Assembly (NCBI GenBank): GCA_963575745.1
Contig: CAUYUJ010021657.1
Location: 23,501-87,500 of the forward strand
Reading direction: 5' to 3'
Length of the DNA stretch: 64,000 nucleotides
DNA from: Prorocentrum cordatum
Lineage: Eukaryota; Sar; Dinophyceae; Prorocentrales; Prorocentraceae
Shown here: positions 32,766 to 43,537 of the stretch, in pieces
Layout: each line of letters begins with the position of its first letter
Numbering within the stretch: position 1 is the stretch's first letter
Made by a program: the position numbers and the translations under genes
The notes under the pieces: model-generated
Databases searched by the model: none
What the model saw: the letters and a program-made list of their open reading frames with translations, nothing else
What the model was told of the DNA's origin: nothing

Positions 32766-33140
32766 CAATTGATATCCAGCGAGCCGCCGACGATTGACAA
32801 GACTGTTCGGTGCCTGCACCTGATCCTCGAGCCTCCTCCGAGCGGCGGCGTGGTCACGCCACCACCAGGCCAGGCCCGCGGCAGCTGTGGAGCAGCCCGG
32901 GCAGCAGAGTACGCAGCTGCCCCCGACCACGAAGGCGAGCACGAGCCCCCACAACGGCCAGCCCTCCGGGGGGCAGGCGCACGTGAAGGCGGGCTGTGCC
33001 CCCACGGCAGGGGCAGGGCTGCCCGCAGCCCGTCCGAGTCCTGACAGCCAGTAGCCCCCCGCGGCGGCCAAGGGCACGAGGACGGCGGGGCCGAGCGCGC
33101 TGGCGCCCAGGGCGGTGGTCGCCAGGACCACGTCGACCAT
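32763..33140 (-). CDS. ORF0: small membrane protein at the 5' end of the retrotransposon
   Basis: 125 residues from ATG 33140, only 40 bases inside the A1 repeat, to TAA 32763-32765. Two hydrophobic stretches are likely membrane segments: residues about 4-35 (Val/Leu/Ala-rich, ending GGYWLSGLG) and about 60-90 (WPLWGLVLAFVVGG, then Cys-rich CVLCCPGC). Arg-rich residues follow (RDHAAARRRLED), suggesting a cytoplasmic tail. The stop overlaps the gag start (TAATG), which supports real translation. I know no named family; it is not an envelope glycoprotein by length. Dinoflagellate retroelements may use it for membrane targeting, which is inference. Confidence 0.6.
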   Translation of the reverse strand: MVDVVLATTALGASALGPAVLVPLAAAGGYWLSGLGRAAGSPAPAVGAQPAFTCACPPEGWPLWGLVLAFVVGGSCVLCCPGCSTAAAGLAWWWRDHAAARRRLEDQVQAPNSLVNRRRLAGYQL

Positions 33141-33179
33141 GCGCGGGCGCCCAGCGCGAGGCCCCCCCCCCCTCCTTAC

Positions 33180-33224
33180 GAGAGAAAGGACTGCGGAAAA
33201 TGCGGGAGATCGGCTTTATGGACC
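33180..33224 (-). repeat. Split direct repeat A1 (element 5' end)
   Basis: 45 bp identical to 25598-25642; it marks the 5' boundary of the element on the minus strand. Confidence 0.93.
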
Positions 33225-34205
33225 AACGATCTTGCTGCCTACGTATGATCAGGAGATGCGGGAATGAGATGGGGTATGAATTGGTATGTTGGTGGTGGCT
33301 GGGGTGGATGCACACGGCTGGATTACCGAAAATGTTGCACCGTTGCGTGCAACAGGTCGGCCAGCACGGACTGTGCCAGCCTACCTCAGTAAGCTCAGAA
33401 TTGTACTATGTTTGAGTTGCCTCTACACATGAGTCATGCGTTCATGACTACCCTTTCAGTCCTGTAACACTCGCAGGCGACTCGTTTGGGAAGGAGGGGT
33501 TCTGTGGGTAGGGCATGATAAGAGGCTTCAGCACCACCGATGCCCAGTCTGCGCACACCCTCTTAGACTAGATGGCACCTGTTGATCACTGCTCGAGGCC
33601 GTTCTGCCCCGCCGGTAGGGGAACAGCATAAACACGAAGGGCTACCGACAGCAGCACACCTTTCAAAACGACGCCGTCCTTACTATTCCATATCAAGCTC
33701 GATTCGAGTTTGACATTTGCGTCGCACAGGCCAGCCAGCCTACAAACTGCACCGCATTCCATCTCTTCTCATGGCTCTGGCGGGGAGGTGGTGATGAGTA
33801 CGCGGGGGAGCTGGGATCATACACTGCGCCTGCCTTAGTAGTCACCACGCCCAACTGCCCAGCTTACCCTCGCGTCTCCTACGAACCACGTTGAAGCATA
33901 CCGTTCAGAACTGAGCAGACCAGCAATTGCTTTCACATTGCCGCCCGCTTGCACGCGTATTTCGACCCCTCCCTGGTGTCGTCCTTGAGTTTGTTCAGTT
34001 GATTCATACACTCGCGGATCGTCTTCTCCTACATCGCCGCCTCCACATCTTGGTGAGCGTATACTCCGTGCCCTCTCGGGGCTTGCTTCTTTTTTCTGTA
34101 CCTCTAACGCCCATTTCCAGTTCCACTACGCTCGCCGAGCTTAATTCGTTGCGCTCTGCGCCCAAGTCTGATCATGTTGTGCCAGTGTTTCATTACCATC
34201 CTGAT
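33225..34205. other. No gene seen
   Basis: Mixed-composition DNA flanking the retrotransposon. No motif, repeat or convincing frame. Confidence 0.45.
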
Positions 34206-34213
34206 GCTGCAAT

Positions 34214-34242
34214 AATATATATATATATATATACATATATGT
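34214..34242 (+). repeat. (TA)n microsatellite
   Basis: About ten TA units then ACATATATGTA; the next 100 bp (34260-34340) are GGA-rich. Confidence 0.9.
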
Positions 34243-34419
34243 ATGGGTTGAAGTCTGCTCAATCCCCAAACAAAAGGCGGAACAGAAAGAGGAGGAGGAT
34301 GAGGAGTGGGAGGAGGAGAAAGACGAGGAGCGGGAGGAGGACGACGAAGTTTGGGTCGTCTGGCCGTGGGCCGAGGGCCTCCGAGAAGGCCACGTCGGGA
34401 GTGAGGGTGTTGAAGATGA

Positions 34420-34686
34420 ACGACCTCGGGGGCACACCCCGCCGACCGTGATCTCGTACAGATCGAAACACATAAAGAGAAGGCGGGAGGAGGATACGAG
34501 GACAAAACCGTTGGGGATCTGCTGGTCAACTCTACTCGAATGTATCGACCCCTCGGTAAGACATGGATGCAAGCCTTCAGCCATGTGGCCCGTGAGGCTG
34601 CCTGGAGCGCACCCCTCCCAAAGTCTTCTGGGGGGGCGGGGCTGCCCCTCTTGGCGGGAGACCCCTCAGCAGCGCACGTAGCTTGA
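34420..34686 (+). CDS. 88-codon coding block of unknown family (possible exon)
   Basis: A plus frame opens after TGA (34417-34419) and closes at TGA 34684-34686. It reads like protein throughout: DLVQIETHKEKAGGGYED (from 34450), then LLVNSTRMYRPLGKTWMQ, AFSHVAREAAWSAPLPK and a Gly/Leu/Ala end. The first ATG is late (about 34543), so the block is likely the last exon of a gene or a fragment. No domain recognised. No neighbour in the same frame was found. Confidence 0.4.
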   Translation, partial: TTSGAHPADRDLVQIETHKEKAGGGYEDKTVGDLLVNSTRMYRPLGKTWMQAFSHVAREAAWSAPLPKSSGGAGLPLLAGDPSAAHVA

Positions 34687-34689
34687 ATC

Positions 34690-35416
34690 CACGGCGATCC
34701 AGCTACAGCCAGCGCTCAAACACCGCATCGCGGCAAGAGCAACGGCTGATATTTCGTGACGGTACGGTAGTAGGGCGAGGGGGCGCGGGTGCAACTCGTC
34801 GGAACTGCTGTCAGTTTGTGGTGAGCATGGGAACTTAGCACGACGATGTGATGACAGCGATGGCGGAGACTATCGGACTCCATATCGGCTGAGAGGCCAA
34901 GGCCGAAACGAGTGAGAGGGCAGATATCGAGATGGCCACGAGGGAAAGCGAGGAGGTGGAGCAGGCGTGGACAGAAGAGATTACTGGGACATGGAGTCGT
35001 CAGCCTGGCACCCGAAAAGACAGTTACATGTGACAGCGCTGGGGATGCGTGCTGACGTCGTCCAACCATCAGCAAGCGTCTTTATGTGAGCCCAGGCCCA
35101 GGACGGGGGAGTGTGCTCCAGAATCTGCTTAAGCTATGATCATCGTTGGGTCGGTTCTGGCGACGGGGGCACACGATGGGGGCCGAGCCAGACACTGAGA
35201 CAACGAGCGAGGAGCGAGGGGAGCGACACGGTGAACAAGGAGCAGGAGAAGGAGCGGGAAGGGACTCTCTGCGGGTGCGGGCGGTGACCACTGGGGCTTT
35301 AGGTGGAGCTCTCTATGAGGCCACAAAAACGGTGATGGGGTGCGCTAGAGTGGGGGTGGCGGCGGCATGCGGGCGCAACCACTGGAGAGGGAGGAGGGGG
35401 GAAGGAGGGAAGGAAG
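34690..35416. other. No gene seen
   Basis: No motif or repeat apart from short GAG/GGA-rich tracts near 35200-35260 and 35380-35420. Confidence 0.45.
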
Positions 35417-35520
35417 GAGGGACATGTGAAGAGCGAACTTGGAGGGACGATGTTTGGCAACATCGTTGATGCGTCTTGGGTTTACACTGATCCTCCTCCT
35501 CCTCCTCTTCATCCGTCCTC
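35417..35520 (+). repeat. Dispersed repeat family R2, copy 2
   Basis: Same orientation as 6868-6970; both end in a (CCT)n tail, which may be the copying tail of a short retroposon. Confidence 0.6.
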
Positions 35521-36220
35521 CCTCTCCCCTGGTCCCGCCCCCCCCCCCTCGGGGGTGGCTTGGCTCGGGTCCTGCCAGTGTCGAGGCACCCCCGTTCGGG
35601 GGCTGGTTTCGCCTCTCCCTCCCCCCAACCCTCCCCATCGCCCCTCCCCCGCGCGATGTCTTGCGCAACAGATCCAACATGTCAGTCTTCCCTCCCTCCC
35701 TCCCCCTGGCCCTGGATCCTGGCGCCTCTTTGTTCGATCAACCCTGGGTCCTCCATGCTCGATGTTCGATCTCCGATCGATCATCGATTGTCGGCCTTCC
35801 ACCGATGCTGCACCTCCGCTCCATCTGCGGCTCACGGACATGTTGCAGGCGCGCGGGCGGCCCGCCCTCGAGCAAGCGGGAGTGAAACGTGTGCCTCTGA
35901 CCTCTCAATGTCATGCGACAGCCGCTGGTGACACATCGCTCGAAGACTTCAAACCAGACGTCCAAGACAAGAGCCTGACACTCGAACTTAACTAAACCCC
36001 CCTCCGAAATCCAACCCTACCGAAACCCCTTTGCACGTCGAATTGGGCGCCCACCGCTCGCGCCGCTCAATGGCGACGGGTTTCTCGCGCAAGAGGGCAA
36101 CAAAACGCCCCCCGCACGCGCGCGGCAATGCAGCCTGCCGCGCGTACTATCTCTGCACGGGCGTCCTGTAACAGTCCGCGGCGCTGTCCACGAATAGTAT
36201 GCATGCATGCATGTGGGAAG
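35521..36220. other. No gene seen
   Basis: C-rich and then mixed DNA. An open frame through 35426-35995 has no motif and a composition typical of chance. Confidence 0.4.
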
Positions 36221-36221
36221 G

Positions 36222-36253
36222 TATACAAATATGTACGTATTCATATTTGTATA
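36222..36253. other. Perfect 12-bp inverted repeat
   Basis: TATACAAATATG and CATATTTGTATA flank the 8-base loop TACGTATT. It sits in a locally AT-rich stretch next to GCATGCATGCATG. Confidence 0.8.
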
Positions 36254-36299
36254 AGCGCTGGCACCGAACAAGAGTGCGCATTTCTTCATTGTCAGGGGG

Positions 36300-37960
<1,661 letters not shown>

Positions 37961-38039
37961 GTGCGCGTCTTCGCAAACCCATCCAGGGAAGACGCCGAGA
38001 CGAATTACATTGCGATGTGTATCAACATGGTGCGGCAGC

Positions 38040-39070
38040 ATGCAGCGTAACAAAGAGGGCCCCATGCGGGCCCCAATGGGAGTTCAACTCTCCCAGTGGG
38101 GGGGAAGGGGGTGGGGTCTCAGAGGGAGTGCCTTAGACGGCTCTTGGCCTTGCGCTGTTCGCGCGCCTTGTTTGTGCGTGTTGCGTGGTCCCCCGCGCGG
38201 CCTTCTCGGGGCGTTCATGTGTCCTCATAGGGCCATGAGAAGACCCCACTGGGCGTGTTCAGAGGAACTTCGGGTGCCCCAAGAAGGCGCCCGAAGGAGG
38301 CCCCACGAGAGGAGGCCTCACGCAGCGCCAGGAGGCAAACTGGCCGAGGCAAAATCTCAGCCACGTTGCTTTCGTAGCTCCCATCGCACCCCCATCCAAC
38401 GAACAACCAAACAAGTTGCGGGGACATCTTTGGGACATTCCCAAACTGGCACAAGACGGCCCCGCGAGGGCCTAATAGAGCCCACGCTGACCTCCAATAT
38501 GGCACACTATAACACAAGATGCTTCGGTTTGGTGCCAAGGATGCCCCTGGAGGTCCCAATGCCGCCCCAAGACGGCCCCTAGTGGCAACGGAGCCCCCCA
38601 GGGAGGCCCCCCAGCAGGCCAACATCATTCAAGCGCTTGAAGACATGTAATGGATTCAGCATTCCCGCTGCGTTGCTTTCGGTGACCGTCCGATGCTTCG
38701 ACGCGTTTCCAAGAGGGCTTCATAGGGCCCCAATAAAGGCCAACTAGAACCCCAATATTGCCCCATGAGCGCACAAAATCGTTCCAACACAGCTCCAAGA
38801 GGAGCTCACGAGGCGATCTTCATGGCCCCCGAAGCTGGGGAGGGGGGGGGGGGGGGGGGAAGGGGTGGCCATACTTGAAGCTCCTTGTTTGATAGATCTC
38901 CTCCAAGATGTCCCAGGTAAGCGCCCTTAAGACACCCAAAACCGCCCCGAGAAGCGCCCAGGAGGCCACAAGAGGCCACCAAGATGCCCCCAGGGAGCTC
39001 CCAAGCGGCCCCCAAGATGCAACCGTGCGCTCCCTTGGGCCGACGCTCTAAGACGCCCCCAGGGCCGCGC
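38040..39070 (+). repeat. Degenerate minisatellite rich in CAAGA-GCCCC and GGAGGCCCC
   Basis: Irregular 20-30 bp units around CCCAAGA(C/T)G(G/C)CCCC and GGAG-CCC recur across the kilobase, some inverted. Similar text occurs at about 4010-4060. A (G)n tract lies at about 38840-38860. Confidence 0.5.
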
Positions 39071-39239
39071 CTGCCTGTGGTGAGGTAAACCGTCCACGCT
39101 GCTCATTTGGTATTGTTAAGGCTGCTGCATCGCCAGTTCCTGCTACTGATTTCCTTAGGGTGCGATGCGAAAACAAAAAAAAACACCCACGACGCTTACG
39201 GTTCGCTGGATCTTCGTCTTGCGCTCTCAGGCGTTGTTC

Positions 39240-39430
39240 GTTCATTCATGCGTGGATTCCCCCTCTTCCCGCCTCCCTTCACCCCCCTCCCCCTCCTCCT
39301 CGTCGTCCTCCTCCTGCCCGCCCTCCTCTACGTTATCGGTCTTATCCTCCTCCCCCTCCTCATCCTCCTCCTCCTCGTCCTTGCCCTCCTCCTCGCACTC
39401 CTCCCGCTGGTCCTCCCCCCCGTCGTCCAG
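39240..39430 (+). repeat. (CCT/CTC)n tract
   Basis: Imperfect CTC, CCT and TCC units over about 190 bp. Confidence 0.85.
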
Positions 39431-39552
39431 ACGGTGTTCAAGGCGAAGCCTTCGGATCAAATCCATATCGCAACGCATCGTGTGATCGCAACCGATATGA
39501 GAATAAAGGGAGTGACCTGCGCAATGGATACCACAGGACGCTGGCATAGATA

Positions 39553-39963
39553 ATGGCTACAATCGCGATGGACAAACCTGCAACTTGGCACCCCCCCTGC
39601 GCCTGGAATGGATATCAGGCGGGACGCACTCCACTCACTTCGACCTCTTGGACCCATTGGGCAACAGCTTGCGCCCAATCGAACTCGCATCCTGATCTCA
39701 GAGATGTCGGATACCCCCATGGGAAAAGAGAATGGGGAGGGGTGGTGGAACAGGCAGCGGGGACATTGAAGAGTGCGATGTATGTGTGCACGGAAGACGA
39801 GCCATCATCTGGATCGAACTTGTGGCGTCGAAGTTGTCGCCTACTCGCGTCGACTGCTGGTGCAGTCGAGCACCCGACCCCTGCAGTATACAAGTCGGCC
39901 TCAGGAAATCGAGGCCCACGGGGCGCGTCTGCACCCTGCGATGCTGCTGGCAGCGCCAGCTGA
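39553..39963 (+). CDS. Hypothetical 136-codon frame, strand uncertain
   Basis: ATG 39553 to TGA about 39963. It has mixed composition and few repeats, but an equally open frame covers the same bases on the minus strand (about 40178-39615), where it could be a further exon after block E. No motif on either strand. I favour neither. Confidence 0.2.
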   Translation: MATIAMDKPATWHPPCAWNGYQAGRTPLTSTSWTHWATACAQSNSHPDLRDVGYPHGKREWGGVVEQAAGTLKSAMYVCTEDEPSSGSNLWRRSCRLLASTAGAVEHPTPAVYKSASGNRGPRGASAPCDAAGSAS

Positions 39964-40181
39964 CGACATGCACTGTGATCATATGCAACATTCGCACGTT
40001 CAATGTTGTTGCGCTGCCATGACATGTTATTATTGTAACAATATGCTTGCGTACGTGTACGTACCATCATCAACAGGTGGGGAGTACATGCAACAACGTG
40101 CGATACTGAAACTGGGCCCGTCGTGCCCCGCAGCGCGACGCATGAAAACGATGAATTAACAGCCGCAGCAGCTGTCACTGG

Positions 40182-41816
40182 TCATATGAGGGGCATGCCC
40201 TCTGGAAACACGAAGGGGCATTCGTCTGGAGTCGCCAAACATTGCCACGTCCACAGGTAGTACATGACAAGCTCCGCAGCCGCCTCGTGCCCACGCATGG
40301 TCCATGATACTGACTTCGAAACCCTGCCTGGGTAGTGGCACCTCCACCGCCCGTTGTAGGCATCTTCCTCGACGCCTGCTGGCGAGGGCTTGCTGTCGAG
40401 CAAGAACTTCGTGAAGTCCGCTGTCTTCTCTGACTTCGGCGGTAGAACGCGTTTGCCGTCCTTCGAGCCTTTGGCACCCTTCTTCTCCACCTTGGCTGCT
40501 TTGAAGAAGGACTTCGCCGTGTCTTTCAGCGTCACCGACTCGGCTTGAAATGTGACCTGCTTGGCACGCGTGGCCTCCATGTAGCTTTTCAACTCCTTCT
40601 GCTCGCCGCGCGGCAGGACGTCGCAAATGGTCTCCTCATCAAGCATGACATCACCCAAGAACTCCATGCTTGTGGCTAAACTGCCCTGCTTCATCGCAGC
40701 GATCGCCCTCTTGTCATCCCAGTCTGGCTTGGCCTTCTTCATGGCCAGGAACGCCATCTCCTGGTGAAGGCTGGGGCACTTGTCAGGCTGCGTTGGCGCC
40801 TCAAGGCCCCACTCATCTTTGAGCACCTGCTTGAGCGCAGTCTCACTGATCTGGCAGAAGCCTCGCTCGGCGTGGAACTCGAGGACGTTCATCTCCCCGT
40901 CGGAGCGCTGCACAATTCCACTGGGGACGCCATGTTTCACCCACGCATGGATGGAGGAAAGAGTCTCCACGCGCAGCACCTTGTACTGCCTGATGTCAGT
41001 TGCGAACTCCCACACCAGGTTCCCGACTTTGCAATCGACCGCCCACGATGTGGTGTCGACCTTTATGGCAGGCCATAACATTGCGCCAGCAGGGTAAGTA
41101 CGTACCACGAAGAAGACTGCATCATCTCGCAACCTACGAATATATTCACCTCGGGGTAACAGTCCTGATTTCCAAACATCTGAAGCACGGTTCCAGTCGG
41201 TCCGACGCAGCTCTAACAAACATTCCACCTCTGCGGCGATGCGTTGGAGGCCACCATCGTCAGGACTCTCCCAATCCCTGCGGTTGGTGACGCCTTTAAG
41301 TTTAGAGCTCCATTCGTTCCTGAGGTCTACACTTGCCAGCTCACGAGGTCCAGCGCCTGTCTTGGCCTTCTGGATCGCAGGCTGCGCGTGGAAGAGCTTA
41401 ACCAAGTCCTGGTGTGGCGGTGGGCTGCACGTCGTTGTAGTCTGGATCTCCACCCTTTCATTATCCTGTATAAGACGTTGCTTGACAGGCAGCTCCCACA
41501 AAGTGAAATCTTTCATTGTGCGGCTGCAGTTGTCCCGAATCTCGCAATCACGCAGGTACTTATTCGCCAGTTCGACGATGCGCGTCTGGGCAAAGCCACG
41601 AAAGAATGCTTTTGTAAGGTGTAGCAGCTCCTTTGTCACAGTCTCAAAATTATTACCAAGCTTGCCGAACACAATCGCCCACTGCATTGATACAGTATTG
41701 AATGGAGACCGTTTGACCATGCTTTTGACAATTGGGTTGACGCTTTTTCCCGCTGCAATCCAGGCCTCGACGTCGGCCTTAAACCTTGTAAGAACGTTAA
41801 TTCGGAGGTGTTGGAG
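40182..41816 (-). CDS. Block E: C-terminal exon of an unknown protein
   Basis: 544 residues from an acceptor at 41817-41819 (C-run then CAG) to TGA 40182-40184. It reads as a well-formed soluble protein: INVLTRFKADVEAWIAAGK near the start, then DTTSWAVDCKVGNLVWEF (about residue 260) and GRWRCHYPGRV near the end. A Lys-rich segment (KVEKKGAKGSKDGKR, about 40450-40500) could bind nucleic acid. No signal peptide, membrane segment or known fold. It joins block D in phase 0 through a GT-AG intron. Stop and frame are intact, so it may be expressed. Confidence 0.6.
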   Translation of the reverse strand, partial: LQHLRINVLTRFKADVEAWIAAGKSVNPIVKSMVKRSPFNTVSMQWAIVFGKLGNNFETVTKELLHLTKAFFRGFAQTRIVELANKYLRDCEIRDNCSRTMKDFTLWELPVKQRLIQDNERVEIQTTTTCSPPPHQDLVKLFHAQPAIQKAKTGAGPRELASVDLRNEWSSKLKGVTNRRDWESPDDGGLQRIAAEVECLLELRRTDWNRASDVWKSGLLPRGEYIRRLRDDAVFFVVRTYPAGAMLWPAIKVDTTSWAVDCKVGNLVWEFATDIRQYKVLRVETLSSIHAWVKHGVPSGIVQRSDGEMNVLEFHAERGFCQISETALKQVLKDEWGLEAPTQPDKCPSLHQEMAFLAMKKAKPDWDDKRAIAAMKQGSLATSMEFLGDVMLDEETICDVLPRGEQKELKSYMEATRAKQVTFQAESVTLKDTAKSFFKAAKVEKKGAKGSKDGKRVLPPKSEKTADFTKFLLDSKPSPAGVEEDAYNGRWRCHYPGRVSKSVSWTMRGHEAAAELVMYYLWTWQCLATPDECPFVFPEGMPLI

Positions 41817-41818
41817 CT

Positions 41819-41990
41819 GGGGGGGGGGGGGGGGGGGGGGGGGGGGAGAGCAGAAGGAGGAGGGGGAGGAGGAGGAGGAAGATGAGGAGGAGGAGGGGGA
41901 GGAGCCGCAGGAGGAGCAGGATGACGAAGAGGAAGGAGGAGGAGGAGGAGGAGGAGGAGGAGGAGGAGGAGGGGGGGAGCAGGGGACTGT
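41819..41990 (+). repeat. Poly-G run and (GGA)n
   Basis: G run at about 41819-41847 followed by AGGAGG/GAGGAGGA units. Confidence 0.9.
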
Positions 41991-42682
41991 ACCACACGAG
42001 CTGGCGCACACCTGATACGGAGCCGTCGTGGCCCCCTTACAAATGCCACCAGGGTGGTTTGGGACATGTCGGAAGATGTTGGTGGACCGCCCCGTGGACG
42101 AAAAAACGAAAGCCACCATGTGAACATTACGCATTGGGACCTTGCGCAGGGCTTCCTGCAAGAGCAACGGACCGCGCAGAAACAGCCCCCGCCCCTCAAT
42201 TCAATATTGGCGGGTATTGACGTTGGGTCCCACGTGGCGAGGGGAATGCGATACCAGCCGTGCGAACATAGACACATGGAGAATTATATTGCGGTGGGGT
42301 GGCCAATCGTGCACGCTAACCGTGGCACGTTCAATCCGAATGATATCAGCCACCGCTGACCCCATCTGTACCCTAACATTGAAGTGAATTGGACTGGCCT
42401 GGCATATATTGGATTGGACCTGGGTGGGCTCTGCCCCACTGGTACCGATTCTACCTGGATCAACCCTATCACGTACCCTACAATGCTCTAGTCTACCATG
42501 CTTATTCTCGGCCCGACCAGTCCTCATCACGAAATGCTGGATGGCCCGAGTCGGCGCAAGGCGCGTCGATAAGAAGTGGCTGTTTGGGCCAACCAGACAC
42601 GTCTCGATAGGAGCTCGCTGTTGTAAGTCAGCGCGAAGCGTCTCGATAAAGGACCATGCCCTCTGAAGGTAGGATGGGCCGA

Positions 42683-42960
42683 GGGGAACTAAGAGGGGGC
42701 CGAGGGGGGGCCGAGGGGTGACCGAGGGGGGCCCGAGGGGGCCGATGGGGACCGAGGGTGACCGAAAAGAACGAGGAGGACCTGCGGGGACCGAGGAGGA
42801 CCGAGGGGAACTAAAGGACACAGAGGGGGGGCCGATGGGGGGACCAGGGACGGGTACCTGGGGTGGGACCGAGGGGGGCCGATAGGGGGACCGAGGGGGG
42901 CCGAGGAGGACCGAGGGGAACCGAGGAGAACCGACGGGGACCGAGGAGGACCGCACGTAG
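42683..42960 (+). repeat. Minisatellite around GGACCGAGG
   Basis: Units of 8-12 bp (GGACCGAGG, GGGGCCGAGG) repeat for about 280 bp. The same unit appears at about 48550-48590. Confidence 0.9.
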
Positions 42961-43009
42961 CCCTGCGCGCCCTCTGCGCCATACAGGCCCTATGCGCCAG
43001 ATGATCATG

Positions 43010-43530
43010 ATGGGCCCTTCTGAGCCCAAGGAGCTCAGTGCGCCCTGTGGGCCCGATGAGCCCTCTGAGCCCTATGGGCCCCATGGGCCCCGAGAGGCCG
43101 ACGAAACCTACGAGCTCTATGAACACCATGGGTCCGATGCGCTTTCAGAGCCCTATGCGCCCAATTTGGTCTGTGAGCCCAGTGAGCCCGATGAGCCCTA
43201 CGAACCCGATGAACCCTATGAGCCCAGTAAGCCCTGAGCCCCCATGAACCCTATGAACCACATGCGCCTTATCAACACTATGACCCTTATGAGCCCGATG
43301 AGGCCCGTGGGCCCGATGAGCCATATGAGCCTCATGAGCCCGATGAACCGTACTAACACTACGAGTCCTACGAGCCCTATGATGGGCCCGATGAGCCCAA
43401 GGAGCTGCATGAGCCCCATCCGCCTTTTGAGCCCTATGAGCCCTATGAGCCCTATTCGCCTTGTGACCTTTGTGAGCCTTTTGGGCCTTACGATGGGCCT
43501 TGTGAGCCCCATGAGCTGAAGCAAGGGGGT
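43010..43530 (+). repeat. 9-bp minisatellite (ATGAGCCC-)n
   Basis: GAGCCCTATGAGCCCGATGAGCCC-type units, many worn, over about 520 bp. The same repeat occurs at 50455-50765. The last units stop exactly at the block D donor site. Confidence 0.92.
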
Positions 43531-43537
43531 CATGGAC

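Larger units (their letters stand above)
25390..33224 (-). mobile_element. Complete Ngaro-like tyrosine-recombinase retrotransposon with methyltransferase domain
   Basis: Read on the minus strand the element is A1 (33224-33180), ORF0, gag, pol, YR, B1 (25828-25643), A2 (25642-25598), B2 (25575-25390). A1 and A2 are 45 bp and identical; B1 and B2 are 186 bp and differ at one base (25437 against 25690). A1-ORFs-B1-A2-B2 is the split direct repeat layout of Ngaro elements, which replicate through a circular intermediate and insert with a tyrosine recombinase rather than a DDE integrase, leaving no target duplication; none is seen. All frames are open over 7 kb, so this copy looks young and possibly active. 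Typical Ngaro elements lack a methyltransferase; this one has a C5-type domain. Confidence 0.9.
41817..43537 (-). other. Putative GT-AG intron between blocks D and E
   Basis: Donor CAG|GTCCAT at 43537 and acceptor CCCCCAG| at 41817, both phase 0. The intron is mostly repeat: (GGGCTCAT)n-type units at 43010-43530, GGACCGAGG units at 42683-42960, and GGA and poly-G tracts at 41820-41990. 42000-42680 shows nothing recognisable. Confidence 0.55.

Noticed and set aside
30890-32857. The pol reading frame is open for another 650 codons upstream, giving an apparent 1888-residue protein
   Set aside because: Those codons are the shadow of gag in another frame: Arg/Gly/Ala-rich, no motif, and the ATGA junction gives a better start at 30889.
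42863-43237. Pro/Glu/Ser/Asp-repeat open frame on the plus strand
   Set aside because: Translation of the ATGAGCCC minisatellite.
43010-43530. Direct repeats resembling a CRISPR array
   Set aside because: Unit is 9 bp with no unique spacers; it is a minisatellite in a eukaryotic genome.
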